From contig NZ_VCKX01000101.1 in NCBI RefSeq assembly GCF_005889725.1, positions 1-38,607 on the forward strand: DNA of 38,607 nt, in the 5' to 3' direction. Each line of letters opens with the position of its first letter. Within the stretch, counting starts at the first letter, position 1. Below the pieces are notes generated by a model. The model searched no databases. It was not told the DNA's origin and saw only the letters and a list, made by a program, of their open reading frames with translations. This DNA is from Nonomuraea zeae. Lineage in GTDB: Bacteria > Actinomycetota > Actinomycetes > Streptosporangiales > Streptosporangiaceae. Below are positions 22,205 to 29,622 of the stretch, piece after piece. Made by a program: the position numbers and the translations under genes.

Positions 22205-23083
22205 TTACGAGGCCCCGGAGAGGCGTTCGACGCCGCGCAGGAGCGCCGAGTGGTCGAGCCCGCCGTCACCGCACGCGTTCGCCGACGCCACGAGCTGGGC
22301 GACCAGCGCGCCCAGCGGCAGCACGACCCCGGCCTCACGTGCGGCCGACGTGACGATGCCCATGTCCTTGTGGTGCAGCTCGATCCGGAAGCCCGGCTCG
22401 AAGGCGTGCTCGACCATGTTGGCGCGCTTCTGCGCCAGCACGGCCGACCCGGCCAGGCCGCCGCCGAGCACGTCCAGCGCCGCCTCCAGGTCCACCCCGT
22501 GCGCCCGCAGGAACACCACGGCCTCTGCCAGCGCCTCGATGTTCGCGGCGACGACGAGCTGGTTGGCCGCCTTGACCGTCTGGCCCGCGCCGCTCGGCCC
22601 CACGTGGACGACCGTCCTGCCGACGGCCTCGAAGATCGGCCTGGCGGCCTCGAACGCCTCGCGCTCGCCGCCCACCATGATCGACAGGGCCGCGTTCCGC
22701 GCGCCCGCCTCCCCGCCCGAGACCGGGGCGTCGAGGTAGCGCAGCCCACGGCTGTCCGCCTCCGCCGCCAGCTCGCGGGTGACGTCGGGGCGGATCGAGG
22801 AGAAGTCGATCACCAGCGTGCCGGGCGCGGCGTGCGCGAACACGCCGTCGTCGCCGGTCAGCACGTCGCGCACGTCGGGAGAGTCCGGCACCATCAGCGC
22901 GACGGCCTGCGCGCCCGTCACCGCCTCGGCGATCGACCCGGCGACCCGGCCGCCCGCCTCCTCCAGGGGCTTGGCCTTGGCGGGCGAGCGGTTGTAGCCG
23001 GTCACGGTGTGCCCGGCCGCGACCAGGTGCACGGCCATCGGGCTGCCCATGATGCCGAGTCCGATGAAGGCGATGGCGGTCAC
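22205..23083 (-). CDS. glxR: Tartronate semialdehyde reductase / 3-hydroxyisobutyrate dehydrogenase family
   Basis: 292 residues of the beta-hydroxyacid dehydrogenase family. It has the NAD(P) fold FIGLGIMGSPMAVHLVAAGH, the substrate motif LDAPVSGGEAGA, and the catalytic Lys in GPSGAGQTVKAANQ. The upstream, overlapping hydroxypyruvate isomerase gene argues for tartronate semialdehyde reductase, giving glycerate in the glyoxylate route; 3-hydroxyisobutyrate dehydrogenase is the alternative by sequence alone. Start: GTG 23083 has GGGAGGA 6 bases upstream and shares a GTGA overlap with the isomerase stop; the upstream frame extension is rejected. Symbol given on context only. Confidence 0.85.
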   Translation of the reverse strand: MTAIAFIGLGIMGSPMAVHLVAAGHTVTGYNRSPAKAKPLEEAGGRVAGSIAEAVTGAQAVALMVPDSPDVRDVLTGDDGVFAHAAPGTLVIDFSSIRPDVTRELAAEADSRGLRYLDAPVSGGEAGARNAALSIMVGGEREAFEAARPIFEAVGRTVVHVGPSGAGQTVKAANQLVVAANIEALAEAVVFLRAHGVDLEAALDVLGGGLAGSAVLAQKRANMVEHAFEPGFRIELHHKDMGIVTSAAREAGVVLPLGALVAQLVASANACGDGGLDHSALLRGVERLSGAS

Positions 23084-23889
23084 GATGATCCTCCCGAGCG
23101 TTGTTCGCGTGGCAGCCAGGCGAAGGCGTCCGGGCCCGTTGAGCTGTATTCGAGGCCGACGTACCCGTCGTAGCCGGCGGCCTGGACGTCGCCGATCCAC
23201 TGCCGGAGCGGCAGCGCGCCCTCCCCGGGCGCGCCCCTGCCCGGGGCGTCGGCGATCTGTACGTGGGCGATGCGCGAGGCGTGCCGCTCGATGACGGCGG
23301 GCACGTCGTCGCCGTTGACCGCCAGGTGGTAGAAGTCGGCGAGCAGCCCCAGTCCCGGCGAATCGAGGTCCGGCACGCCGGACAGCCGATCGAGGACGGC
23401 CACGGCGTCGGCGGCCGTGCGCAGCGGATAGCGCGGCGCGCCGCTGACCGGCTCCAGCAGCACGGTGCCCGGCACGCCCCGCGCGCAGGCCGCCAGCGTC
23501 TCGACGGCCAGCTCGTCCTGCTCCTCCGGGCGCGTCCCCTCGACGCGGTTGCCGTAGAGCGCGTTGAACGCCCGGCAGCCGAGCCGCTCGCCGATGGCCG
23601 CGACCACCGGGATGTTGTCCAGCAGCTCCCGCGCGCGCCCCGGCCAGGACACCAGGCCGCGATCGCCGCCCGGCATGTCGCCGGCGAAGAAGTTGAGCCC
23701 GGTCAGCCGCACCCCCGCGTCCTCGACCGCGCGGACGAACGCGTCCACCTCACGATCGCCGGGGACCGCCACCGGCCACGGCCACCAGAACTCAACCGCC
23801 TCGAACCCGTCGGCCGCCGCCGCGGCGGGCCGCTCCAGGAGTGGCAGGCCGGTGTAGAGAATCGAGCAGTTGACGGTCCATCTGGTCAC
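23080..23889 (-). CDS. hyi: Hydroxypyruvate isomerase family protein
   Basis: 269 residues of the xylose-isomerase-like TIM barrel family. It begins MTRWTVNCSILYTGLPLLERP, as hydroxypyruvate isomerases do, and has the metal-site segments LLEPVSG, LLADFYHLAVNGDD, HVQIADAPGRGAPGEG and YVGLEYSS. The enzyme interconverts hydroxypyruvate and tartronate semialdehyde. It overlaps glxR by 4 bases (GTGA), so the two are translationally coupled. GTG 23889 has GAGGG 7 bases upstream. A glyoxylate carboligase gene, the usual third partner, is not in this window. Confidence 0.88.
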   Translation of the reverse strand: MTRWTVNCSILYTGLPLLERPAAAAADGFEAVEFWWPWPVAVPGDREVDAFVRAVEDAGVRLTGLNFFAGDMPGGDRGLVSWPGRARELLDNIPVVAAIGERLGCRAFNALYGNRVEGTRPEEQDELAVETLAACARGVPGTVLLEPVSGAPRYPLRTAADAVAVLDRLSGVPDLDSPGLGLLADFYHLAVNGDDVPAVIERHASRIAHVQIADAPGRGAPGEGALPLRQWIGDVQAAGYDGYVGLEYSSTGPDAFAWLPREQRSGGSS

Positions 23890-23928
23890 GCGCGGGCCCT
23901 CTGAACGCCGGAAACAGTGTCATTCGCG

Positions 23929-23939
23929 GGACATTGTCC
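23929..23939 (-). promoter_or_regulatory. Palindrome upstream of hyi-glxR
   Basis: GGACA-T-TGTCC is an 11-base palindrome 40 bases upstream of the hyi GTG. A nearby TGTC at 23918-23921 repeats the half-site. It is a plausible operator, but short. Confidence 0.35.
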
Positions 23940-24004
23940 TACACGGACGCGGACCGTCCACGAGGCACCCGGGCCCAGGCACCGGCGCCCGGCGCGGCGG
24001 AGCG

Positions 24005-24049
24005 GCTTCGTGAAGCGGTGGCGGGTCTATGATGTTGGAAACTGAAGCG
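24005..24049 (+). promoter_or_regulatory. Promoter with flanking repeats before the unknown/Xre-ImmA pair
   Basis: TATGAT (24028-24033) matches a -10 box and is 30 bases before the start codon. GCTTCGTGAAGC (24005-24016) is a perfect palindrome at about the -35 position. TGAAGCG occurs at 24011-24017 and 24043-24049, 32 bases apart (three helical turns), on either side of the -10. No clear -35 box is seen. This is what autoregulation by the encoded HTH protein would look like. Confidence 0.5.
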
Positions 24050-24063
24050 ATCGGAGGTCGCGC

Positions 24064-24822
24064 ATGCTGGTGTCGCAGTGGGCTCACGACACGTTCGGGC
24101 AGCGCGTCCCCCTGATCAGACAGGGCATCGCGGAGGCGCTGTCCGTCGCGCTGGAAAACGCCCGCGACGCACAGAAGGTGGCGCAGACCGATCATCTGCA
24201 TCCTTTCGGGTTCACGCTCATGTCGCGCAAGTTCGAGGCGCTGGCCGAGGCGTTCGAGGACATGAGCGACGTGCGGATCGTCAAGCCCGCCGGGTCGCCC
24301 CACGAGCTGGTGCTGCTGGACGGCAAGCTGCTGTTCCCCTTCCGCTACGCCAAGGACCGCTCGATCAGCGTGATGAGCGCCCGCATCGGCGACGGGCGGC
24401 CGTCCGCGCTGGTGCAGGCGCTGTTCCAGCGGTTCGGGCCGGAGCCGCGGATGCGGCAGCTCGCGCTGCACGACGTCGCGCCGCAGGCGGCGCTGGTGGC
24501 CGAGGCGCTGGCCGGGCTGCCCGACGGCACCGAGCTGGTGCTGATCGCGTACGCCTGCAACGCGCATGCCGGGCTGCTCGACGCCTGGTGGGGCGAGGCC
24601 GAGCTGCTGGATCGCACCGGCAGCCTGCGCTGGCACCACTGCGAGGAGATCCCGCTGGCCCGCGAGAGCGCCGCGCGCGCCGCCGAGCAGGCGCCCGCGG
24701 CCGCATTCGACCAGGGCGTCATGCCCACGCCGGCGCTCAACGCGCGCTCCAGGGCCGAGCGGCTGGCCGCCCCGGCCGGCGAGGCCATCCCGATCAGGCC
24801 AGAAGCCGCGAGCGGTGAATAG
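24064..24822 (+). CDS. Unknown protein coupled to an Xre-ImmA/IrrE regulator
   Basis: 252 residues, function not recognised. It has no signal peptide or membrane segment. The N-terminal part is helical (LIRQGIAEALSVALENARDAQKV...). The centre has PHELVLLDGKLLFPFRYAKDR, and later LVLIAYACNAHAGLLDAWWGE, with Trp/His/Cys-rich RWHHCEEIP after it; the C-terminus is Ala-rich and probably flexible. ATG 24064 has GGAGGT 6 bases upstream, a strong site. Its stop lies inside the start of the next gene (8-base overlap), so translation is coupled. By position it could be the partner, substrate or toxin of the Xre-ImmA protein; this is inference. Confidence 0.8.
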   Translation: MLVSQWAHDTFGQRVPLIRQGIAEALSVALENARDAQKVAQTDHLHPFGFTLMSRKFEALAEAFEDMSDVRIVKPAGSPHELVLLDGKLLFPFRYAKDRSISVMSARIGDGRPSALVQALFQRFGPEPRMRQLALHDVAPQAALVAEALAGLPDGTELVLIAYACNAHAGLLDAWWGEAELLDRTGSLRWHHCEEIPLARESAARAAEQAPAAAFDQGVMPTPALNARSRAERLAAPAGEAIPIRPEAASGE

Positions 24823-25957
24823 GCTCACCACGGGCGCCCTGACCCCGCAGGCCGTCGCCGACGCCTTCGACGCCACCCGGCTCACCCAGGCCCGTCACCT
24901 GGCCGCGCTGACCAAGAAGGAGGTCGCCGAGCACCTGGGCGTCTCCCCCGCCGCGGTCGGGCAATACGAGTCGGGCGTCACCCGCCCGCGTCCCGACCTG
25001 ATCGCGCCGCTGGCCGAGGTGCTGGCCGTGCCGATGGCGTTCTTCCTGCCGGGCCGCCCGCACGGCAAGCTCGACGGCTCGATGGCTCACTTCCGCAGCC
25101 TGCGCTCGACCCGCGCCTACCAGCGGGCCAAGGCGGTGGCGTTCGTGGAGCAGGTGTGGGAGCTGACCTACGCGCTGGAGAAGCGGGTCCAGCTCCCCGC
25201 GGTGGACCTGCCAGGGTTCGCCGGCGGCGAGATGCACTCCGACCTGCCGCGCGACCCCGCGGGCGCGGCCCGCGCGCTGCGCGCCCACTGGGAGCTCGGC
25301 ACCGGCCCGATCAGCCATCTCGTCCGCCATATGGAGGCGCACGGCATCGTCGTCGCCCTGCCGCGCCACGATCCCGACGCGGTCACCGTCGACGCCTTCT
25401 CCACCTCCAGCCTGCCGCGGCCGATCGTGGTGCTGACCCCCAACAGGTTCGACGACATCTACCGTCACCGCTTCACCGCCGCCCACGAGCTGGGCCACCT
25501 GGTCCTCCACGGCGACACGGCGGCGGGAGACACCCACCAGGAGCGCGAGGCCGACGCCTTCGCCGCGGAGTTCCTCACGCCGCGCGACAGCATCCTGCCC
25601 CAGCTGCCGCTCCGCGCCGATCTGCGCAGGCTCGCCGAGCTGCGGCAGAGCTGGGGCGTGTCGGTCGACTCGCTACTCTACCGGTGCAGGGAGACCGGGC
25701 TGCTGTCCGACTCCGCCGCCGGCCGCGCCTACCAGCGCCTGGCCGCCCTGCGCGACCAGCCGGGGTTCACCAACGAGCCCGTCTCCGGCTATCCCGGCGA
25801 GCAGCCCGTCCTGCTCGCCCACGCCTTCGACCTCGCCATCCGCGAGAGCGGGCTGAGCGCCGCCACCCTCGCCAGAGAGCTGGCCTGGCCGATCACCCGC
25901 GTGCGCGAGCTGATCGGCCTGCCCGACCAGCGGCCCGAGCTGAGACTCGTCCTCTGA
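24815..25957 (+). CDS. Xre-family HTH regulator with ImmA/IrrE metallopeptidase domain
   Basis: 380 residues. Residues about 20-77 are an Xre helix-turn-helix (TRLTQARHLAALTKKEVAEHL, then VSPAAVGQYESG). The ImmA/IrrE domain follows at about 165-290 with the zinc motif HELGH (His224, Glu225, His228) and the downstream EREADAFAAEFLTP that supplies the third ligand. About 90 residues after it include a second helical, HTH-like stretch (SAATLARELAWPITRVRELI). Related proteins either cleave repressors (ImmA) or act as Xre-COG2856 antitoxins or metabolic regulators. GTG 24815 lies before the stop of the preceding gene; no strong ribosome site, consistent with coupling. Confidence 0.88.
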   Translation: MNRLTTGALTPQAVADAFDATRLTQARHLAALTKKEVAEHLGVSPAAVGQYESGVTRPRPDLIAPLAEVLAVPMAFFLPGRPHGKLDGSMAHFRSLRSTRAYQRAKAVAFVEQVWELTYALEKRVQLPAVDLPGFAGGEMHSDLPRDPAGAARALRAHWELGTGPISHLVRHMEAHGIVVALPRHDPDAVTVDAFSTSSLPRPIVVLTPNRFDDIYRHRFTAAHELGHLVLHGDTAAGDTHQEREADAFAAEFLTPRDSILPQLPLRADLRRLAELRQSWGVSVDSLLYRCRETGLLSDSAAGRAYQRLAALRDQPGFTNEPVSGYPGEQPVLLAHAFDLAIRESGLSAATLARELAWPITRVRELIGLPDQRPELRLVL

Positions 25958-25985
25958 CAGAGGTGGCGGAGGTGAGCACGTCCCG

Positions 25986-26003
25986 CCGGAGACTGACCTC
26001 CGG
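25986..26003 (+). terminator. Hairpin after the Xre-ImmA gene
   Basis: CCGGAG (25986-25991) pairs with CTCCGG (25998-26003) around a 6-base loop, 29 bases past the stop. It is a modest stem without a T-tract. Confidence 0.4.
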
Positions 26004-26029
26004 CCGCGCCCGCTCACCCGACCCCTCAA

Positions 26030-26118
26030 GGCCGGGCGTCCAGAGACGCGCGCCTTCCTGGCCGGGCGTCCAGGGACGTGTGCCTTGCCTGGTCCGCGTC
26101 CAGGGCCTTCTGCGTTCT
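26030..26118. repeat. Tandem 30-31 bp degenerate repeat
   Basis: Two close copies, 26030-26059 and 26060-26090, share GGCCGGGCGTCCAG followed by (A/G)GACG(C/T)G(C/T)GCCTT. A third, more decayed copy (GGTCCGCGTCCAGGGCCTT) covers 26091 onward to about 26118. It fills most of the gap between the convergent Xre-ImmA and methyltransferase genes. No gene is supported here. Confidence 0.75.
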
Positions 26119-26120
26119 CG

Positions 26121-26906
26121 CTATGAGACCGGGCTCCGGGCCGCGACGGCGGTGACGGCATAGCGGCCGCGGTCCGGGTGGTAGGAGGAGCCGGTGACGG
26201 CGAACCCGGCCTCGGCGAGCCTGGCCTCCAGCTCGGCGGGCGTGAACGGCTGGAAGTCGATCGGGTAGCGCCGGTGGGTGAGCACGCCGCCGGGGTGCTC
26301 CAGCAGGAGCACGATCTCGGCCAGGCACGGCTCGTCCAGGGCGTCGGGGATGTTCCAGACGTACACGCACGTGGACCGCACGCCGTCCCGCTCCCTGACC
26401 CGGTCGGCGGCCACGATGCGGGGCCGCTGCCGGTAGAGCAGCTCCCAGTTGCGGGAGTCGACGATCAGCGTGCCGCCGGGCGCGAGCACCTGCCGCATCC
26501 CCGACAGCGCCGCCACCATGGCCTTGTGCGAGCCGGCGTGCACCAGCGAGTTGCCCAGGCACAGGACCAGGTCGAAGCGCCCGGTCAGGGTGGCGGGCAG
26601 GTCCTCCCACCGGCAGGCGAGCAGCTCCACGCCGCCGGGCAGGCGCCGCCGCGCCTCGGCCACCATGAGCGGGCTGCCGTCCGTGGCGGTCACCTGGAAC
26701 CCCGCGTGCGCGAGTGCCATGGCGTCGGTGCCGATGCCGCAGGCGCAGTCCAGCACGGCGGCGCCGGGCGGCAGGGCGTCGACGATCGACTGGATGAACT
26801 CCCTGCTCTCGATCGAGGTCCCGCCGATCACGCCGGGGAAGCTGACGATCTCGTCAGGGAAGATCCAGTGGTAGTCGGTGGCCAGGTCGCGGTAGTAGTC
26901 CGGCAC
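26121..26906 (-). CDS. Class I SAM-dependent methyltransferase
   Basis: 261 residues from GTG 26906 (MPDYYRDLATDYHWIFPDE). Motif I is VLDCACGIGTDAMALAHAGF, with an acidic ATDGSP end to strand two, followed by FDLVLCLGNSLVH and the post-motif LAPGGTLIVDSRNWE. The length and the YRDLATDYHWIFPDE start resemble glycine/sarcosine-type N-methyltransferases, but the substrate is not certain. An in-frame ATG at 26942 would add 12 residues; neither start has a clear ribosome site. It is divergent from the lipoprotein gene. Confidence 0.85.
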   Translation of the reverse strand: MPDYYRDLATDYHWIFPDEIVSFPGVIGGTSIESREFIQSIVDALPPGAAVLDCACGIGTDAMALAHAGFQVTATDGSPLMVAEARRRLPGGVELLACRWEDLPATLTGRFDLVLCLGNSLVHAGSHKAMVAALSGMRQVLAPGGTLIVDSRNWELLYRQRPRIVAADRVRERDGVRSTCVYVWNIPDALDEPCLAEIVLLLEHPGGVLTHRRYPIDFQPFTPAELEARLAEAGFAVTGSSYHPDRGRYAVTAVAARSPVS

Positions 26907-27052
26907 CGCCCGAGCGTCGCACGACCACCGCCCGCGGTCCATCCCCCGCCAGGGAACGCCGTGCCCGGCGGCGCTTTCGGGCGGGCCGGGTTCGGGGTGA
27001 CGTTAGAGGGTAGCGGGAAGGCAACGTAGCGTGACGAGAGGAAGGCCCGGCG

Positions 27053-27589
27053 ATGCGCCTCATCATCTTCGCCCTGGTCGTCGGCTTCATAGCGGTTGCC
27101 GCCGGGTGCACGAAGCCGGACGTCAACCCCACGGCATCACAGCCGCAGAACGACGGGGCGAACGCCGACGTCCAGAAGGTGCTGCACCTGCGCAACGTCT
27201 TCCTCCTGAGCGGCACCGACCCGGCCTCGCCCGCTCCCAAGCAGGCGCTCTACGCGGTCCTGATCAACGAGAGCGGCAAGCCGGCCAGGCTCGACCGCGT
27301 CACCGTCGACGGGGGCGGCACCGTACAGCTCGCGGGCCCCGTCGAGCTGCCGCCCGGCCGTTCCGTCGGCACCGGCGAGAAGCCCATCGGCACGGTCACC
27401 GGCGTGCGGCGCGACAGCGTCCCGATGACCTTCACCTTCAGCGGCATGGCGCCGGTACGCCTCAACGTCCCGGTCAAGTCCCGGACCGGCCCCTACGCCA
27501 ACCTGAACCCGGGGCCCGCGCAGCCGCTGTCGCCCGCGCCCACGGGCGGCACGCAGCCCGCCGCGACGCCGCCCGCCCATGGAGAGTGA
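27053..27589 (+). CDS. Lipoprotein with copper-chaperone-like/LpqE-like domain
   Basis: 178 residues. The signal sequence MRLIIFALVVGFIAVAAGC ends in a lipobox (AAGC) with Cys19 as the lipidated residue. The mature part has VLHLRNVFLLSG, ALYAVLINESGKPARLDRVTV, LPPGRSVGTG and VPVKSRTGPYAN, a beta-sandwich pattern like actinobacterial LpqE/PCu(A)C-related lipoproteins. Typical copper-binding Met/His motifs are not obvious, so copper handling is only a possibility. The C-terminus is a Pro/Ala-rich tail. ATG 27053 has GAGGAAGG about 7 bases upstream. The frame lies on the same strand as the amidase, 119 bases before it. Confidence 0.82.
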   Translation: MRLIIFALVVGFIAVAAGCTKPDVNPTASQPQNDGANADVQKVLHLRNVFLLSGTDPASPAPKQALYAVLINESGKPARLDRVTVDGGGTVQLAGPVELPPGRSVGTGEKPIGTVTGVRRDSVPMTFTFSGMAPVRLNVPVKSRTGPYANLNPGPAQPLSPAPTGGTQPAATPPAHGE

Positions 27590-27627
27590 CCCTCGCACCT
27601 GGCGAAGTGTTATGGGATGAAAAATGT

Positions 27628-27652
27628 CTTCGCAAAGATCTCGCCTGCGAAG
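27628..27652 (+). promoter_or_regulatory. Inverted repeat in the amidase leader
   Basis: CTTCGCA (27628-27634) and TGCGAAG (27646-27652) form a perfect 7-base inverted repeat with 11 bases between, about 57 bases before the amidase start. A third GCGAAG lies at 27602-27607. The stretch around it is AT-richer than the genes. It could be an operator or an RNA hairpin. Confidence 0.4.
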
Positions 27653-27708
27653 GAAAATGTTGAGACGCTGAACTGCACCTAGCGCCCCCCAGTCCCGAGG
27701 AGCGGTTC

Positions 27709-29622
27709 ATGCGCAGACTATTGGCGATCACGATTGCCGCCGTCCTGCCCTTAGGAAACCTCACCGCCGCCCACGCCCAAGAGCCCGCCGATCGACAACA
27801 GGCGTTCGCCGCCGCCGCGCAGGAGTTCCAGGTGCCCGAGAGCGTGCTGCTCGGCGTCTCCTACCTGGAGTCCCGGTGGGACGCCCACGCCGGCCAGCCG
27901 TCCAGCGACGCCGGGTTCGGGCCCATGCACCTGACCGACGCCGCCGCCTACACCTCCGCCAACCACCACAGCGAGGGCGAGGAGGACGCGCGTGGCGACG
28001 AGGGCCGTCCCCTGCCCGCGCCCACCGCCCAGCCCGCGCCCACCGACCTGCCCGCCTCGCTGCGCACCATGGAGAAGGCCGCCGCGCTCACCGGCGAGAG
28101 CCACGAGAAGCTGCGCACGGACGACGCCGCCAACATCCGCGGCGGCGCGGCGATCCTGGCCGACTACCAGAAGGCGCTCGGCGCGCCCCTGAGCGACCAG
28201 CCGGGCGAGTGGTACGGCGCCGTCGCCAGGTACTCCGGCGCCGAGGAGGCGGACGCGGCCAAGTTCTTCGCCGACGAGGTCTTCGCGACGATCAAGGAAG
28301 GCGCCCAGCGCACGACCGACGACGGCGAGAAGATCGAGCTGCCGGCCGTCCCCGGGCTGGAGAAGATCGAGAAGTGGCTGGAGAAGCTCGGCCTGCGCCA
28401 CACGAGGCCCGACGGCGTGGAGTGCCCGGCGTCGATCTCCTGCGAGTGGATCCCGTCGGCCTACCAGGAGCTGCCTCCTGACGACTACGGCCACTACGAC
28501 CTGGCGAACCGGCCGGTCAGCCAGAAGGTCGACTACATCATCATCCATGACATGGAGGGATATTTCCTGCCCTCCATCCGCCTCAACCAGGACCCCAACT
28601 ACGGCGCGAGCTGGCACTACTCCGTCCGGTCGTCCGACGGCCACATCGCCCAGCACATCAAGACCAAGGACGTCGGCTGGCAGGCCGGCAACTGGTACAT
28701 CAACGCCAAGTCCATCGGCATCGAGCACGAAGGCTTCCTGGCCGAGGGCAGCACCTGGTACACCGAGGCGATGTACCGCTCGTCGGCCCGCCTGGTCCGC
28801 TACCTGGCGCTCAAGCACGGCGTGCCGCTCGACCGCGCCCACATCCTGGGCCACGACAACGTCCCCGGCACCCTGCCGACCACGGTCAGGGGCATGCACG
28901 AGGACCCGGGCCCGTTCTGGGACTGGGCGCACTACTTCCAGCTCATGGGCGCGCCGCTGCACCAGTTCGGCGGGCCTCGATCTGGATCGATCATGATAAA
29001 GCCGGACTTCGCGACGAATAAGCCGTACTTCTACGGCTGCGACCGCAAGAACCCGGAAGCCGCCTGCCCGCCCCTGCCCGCCCACACGGTCTGGCTGCGG
29101 ACCGAGCCGCGTGCCGACGCCCCGCTGATCAAGGACATCGGCAAGCACCCGACCGGCGGCTCGCTCTACAGCGTGTACGACCACAGCGCCCGCGCCAGCA
29201 CCGGCCAGCGCTTCGCGGTGGCGGAGCGCCAGGGCGACTGGACGGCCATCTGGTACCTCGGCCAGAAGGCCTGGTTCCACAACCCGGCCAGTGCGCCGAC
29301 CGCCGTGCCGTCCATGGGCCTGGTCGTGACCCCGAAGCCGGGCAAGGCCACGGTCCCGGTGTACGGCCGGGCGTACCCGGAGCAGGAGGCCTACCCCGAG
29401 GGCATCCCGTACCAGGCGGTGACCCCGCTGCAGTACACGTTCTCGGCCGGGGAGAAGTACACGCTCGCGGGCGCCGCGCCGGCCGAGTACTACCGGGCGG
29501 TCACCTTCAACCTGGAGGACCACAAGGTGGTGCGGGGCAAGACGAAGTACTGGGAGATCCAGTTCGGGCACCGCGTGATGTACGTCAAGGCTGACGACGT
29601 ACAGGTGACGTTCTCCGGGTGA
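27709..29622 (+). CDS. Secreted N-acetylmuramoyl-L-alanine amidase with lysozyme-like and SH3-like regions
   Basis: 637 residues. A signal peptide (MRRLLAITIAAVLPLG...AHAQ) ends near residue 23. Residues about 28-200 look like a transglycosylase/lysozyme-type domain (FQVPESVLLGVSYLESRWDAH, candidate Glu54). Residues about 270-410 are Amidase_2/PGRP: YIIIHDMEG with zinc His280, WHYSVRSSDGHIAQH, GIEHEGF, ILGHDNVPG, and His397 in HEDPGPFWDW. The C-terminal 200 residues have two SH3-like stretches (VWLRTEPRADAPLI, VPVYGRAYPE) for wall binding. It should cleave the amide between MurNAc and the stem peptide. ATG 27709 has GAGGAG 6-7 bases upstream. The 3' end overlaps the convergent rpiR gene by 38 bases. 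Confidence 0.9.
   Translation: MRRLLAITIAAVLPLGNLTAAHAQEPADRQQAFAAAAQEFQVPESVLLGVSYLESRWDAHAGQPSSDAGFGPMHLTDAAAYTSANHHSEGEEDARGDEGRPLPAPTAQPAPTDLPASLRTMEKAAALTGESHEKLRTDDAANIRGGAAILADYQKALGAPLSDQPGEWYGAVARYSGAEEADAAKFFADEVFATIKEGAQRTTDDGEKIELPAVPGLEKIEKWLEKLGLRHTRPDGVECPASISCEWIPSAYQELPPDDYGHYDLANRPVSQKVDYIIIHDMEGYFLPSIRLNQDPNYGASWHYSVRSSDGHIAQHIKTKDVGWQAGNWYINAKSIGIEHEGFLAEGSTWYTEAMYRSSARLVRYLALKHGVPLDRAHILGHDNVPGTLPTTVRGMHEDPGPFWDWAHYFQLMGAPLHQFGGPRSGSIMIKPDFATNKPYFYGCDRKNPEAACPPLPAHTVWLRTEPRADAPLIKDIGKHPTGGSLYSVYDHSARASTGQRFAVAERQGDWTAIWYLGQKAWFHNPASAPTAVPSMGLVVTPKPGKATVPVYGRAYPEQEAYPEGIPYQAVTPLQYTFSAGEKYTLAGAAPAEYYRAVTFNLEDHKVVRGKTKYWEIQFGHRVMYVKADDVQVTFSG

Noticed and set aside
27590..27708. 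c-di-AMP (ydaO-type) riboswitch before the amidase
   Set aside because: Such elements precede some actinobacterial wall hydrolases, but the 119-base leader is too short and lacks the conserved motifs; only a 7-base inverted repeat is visible.
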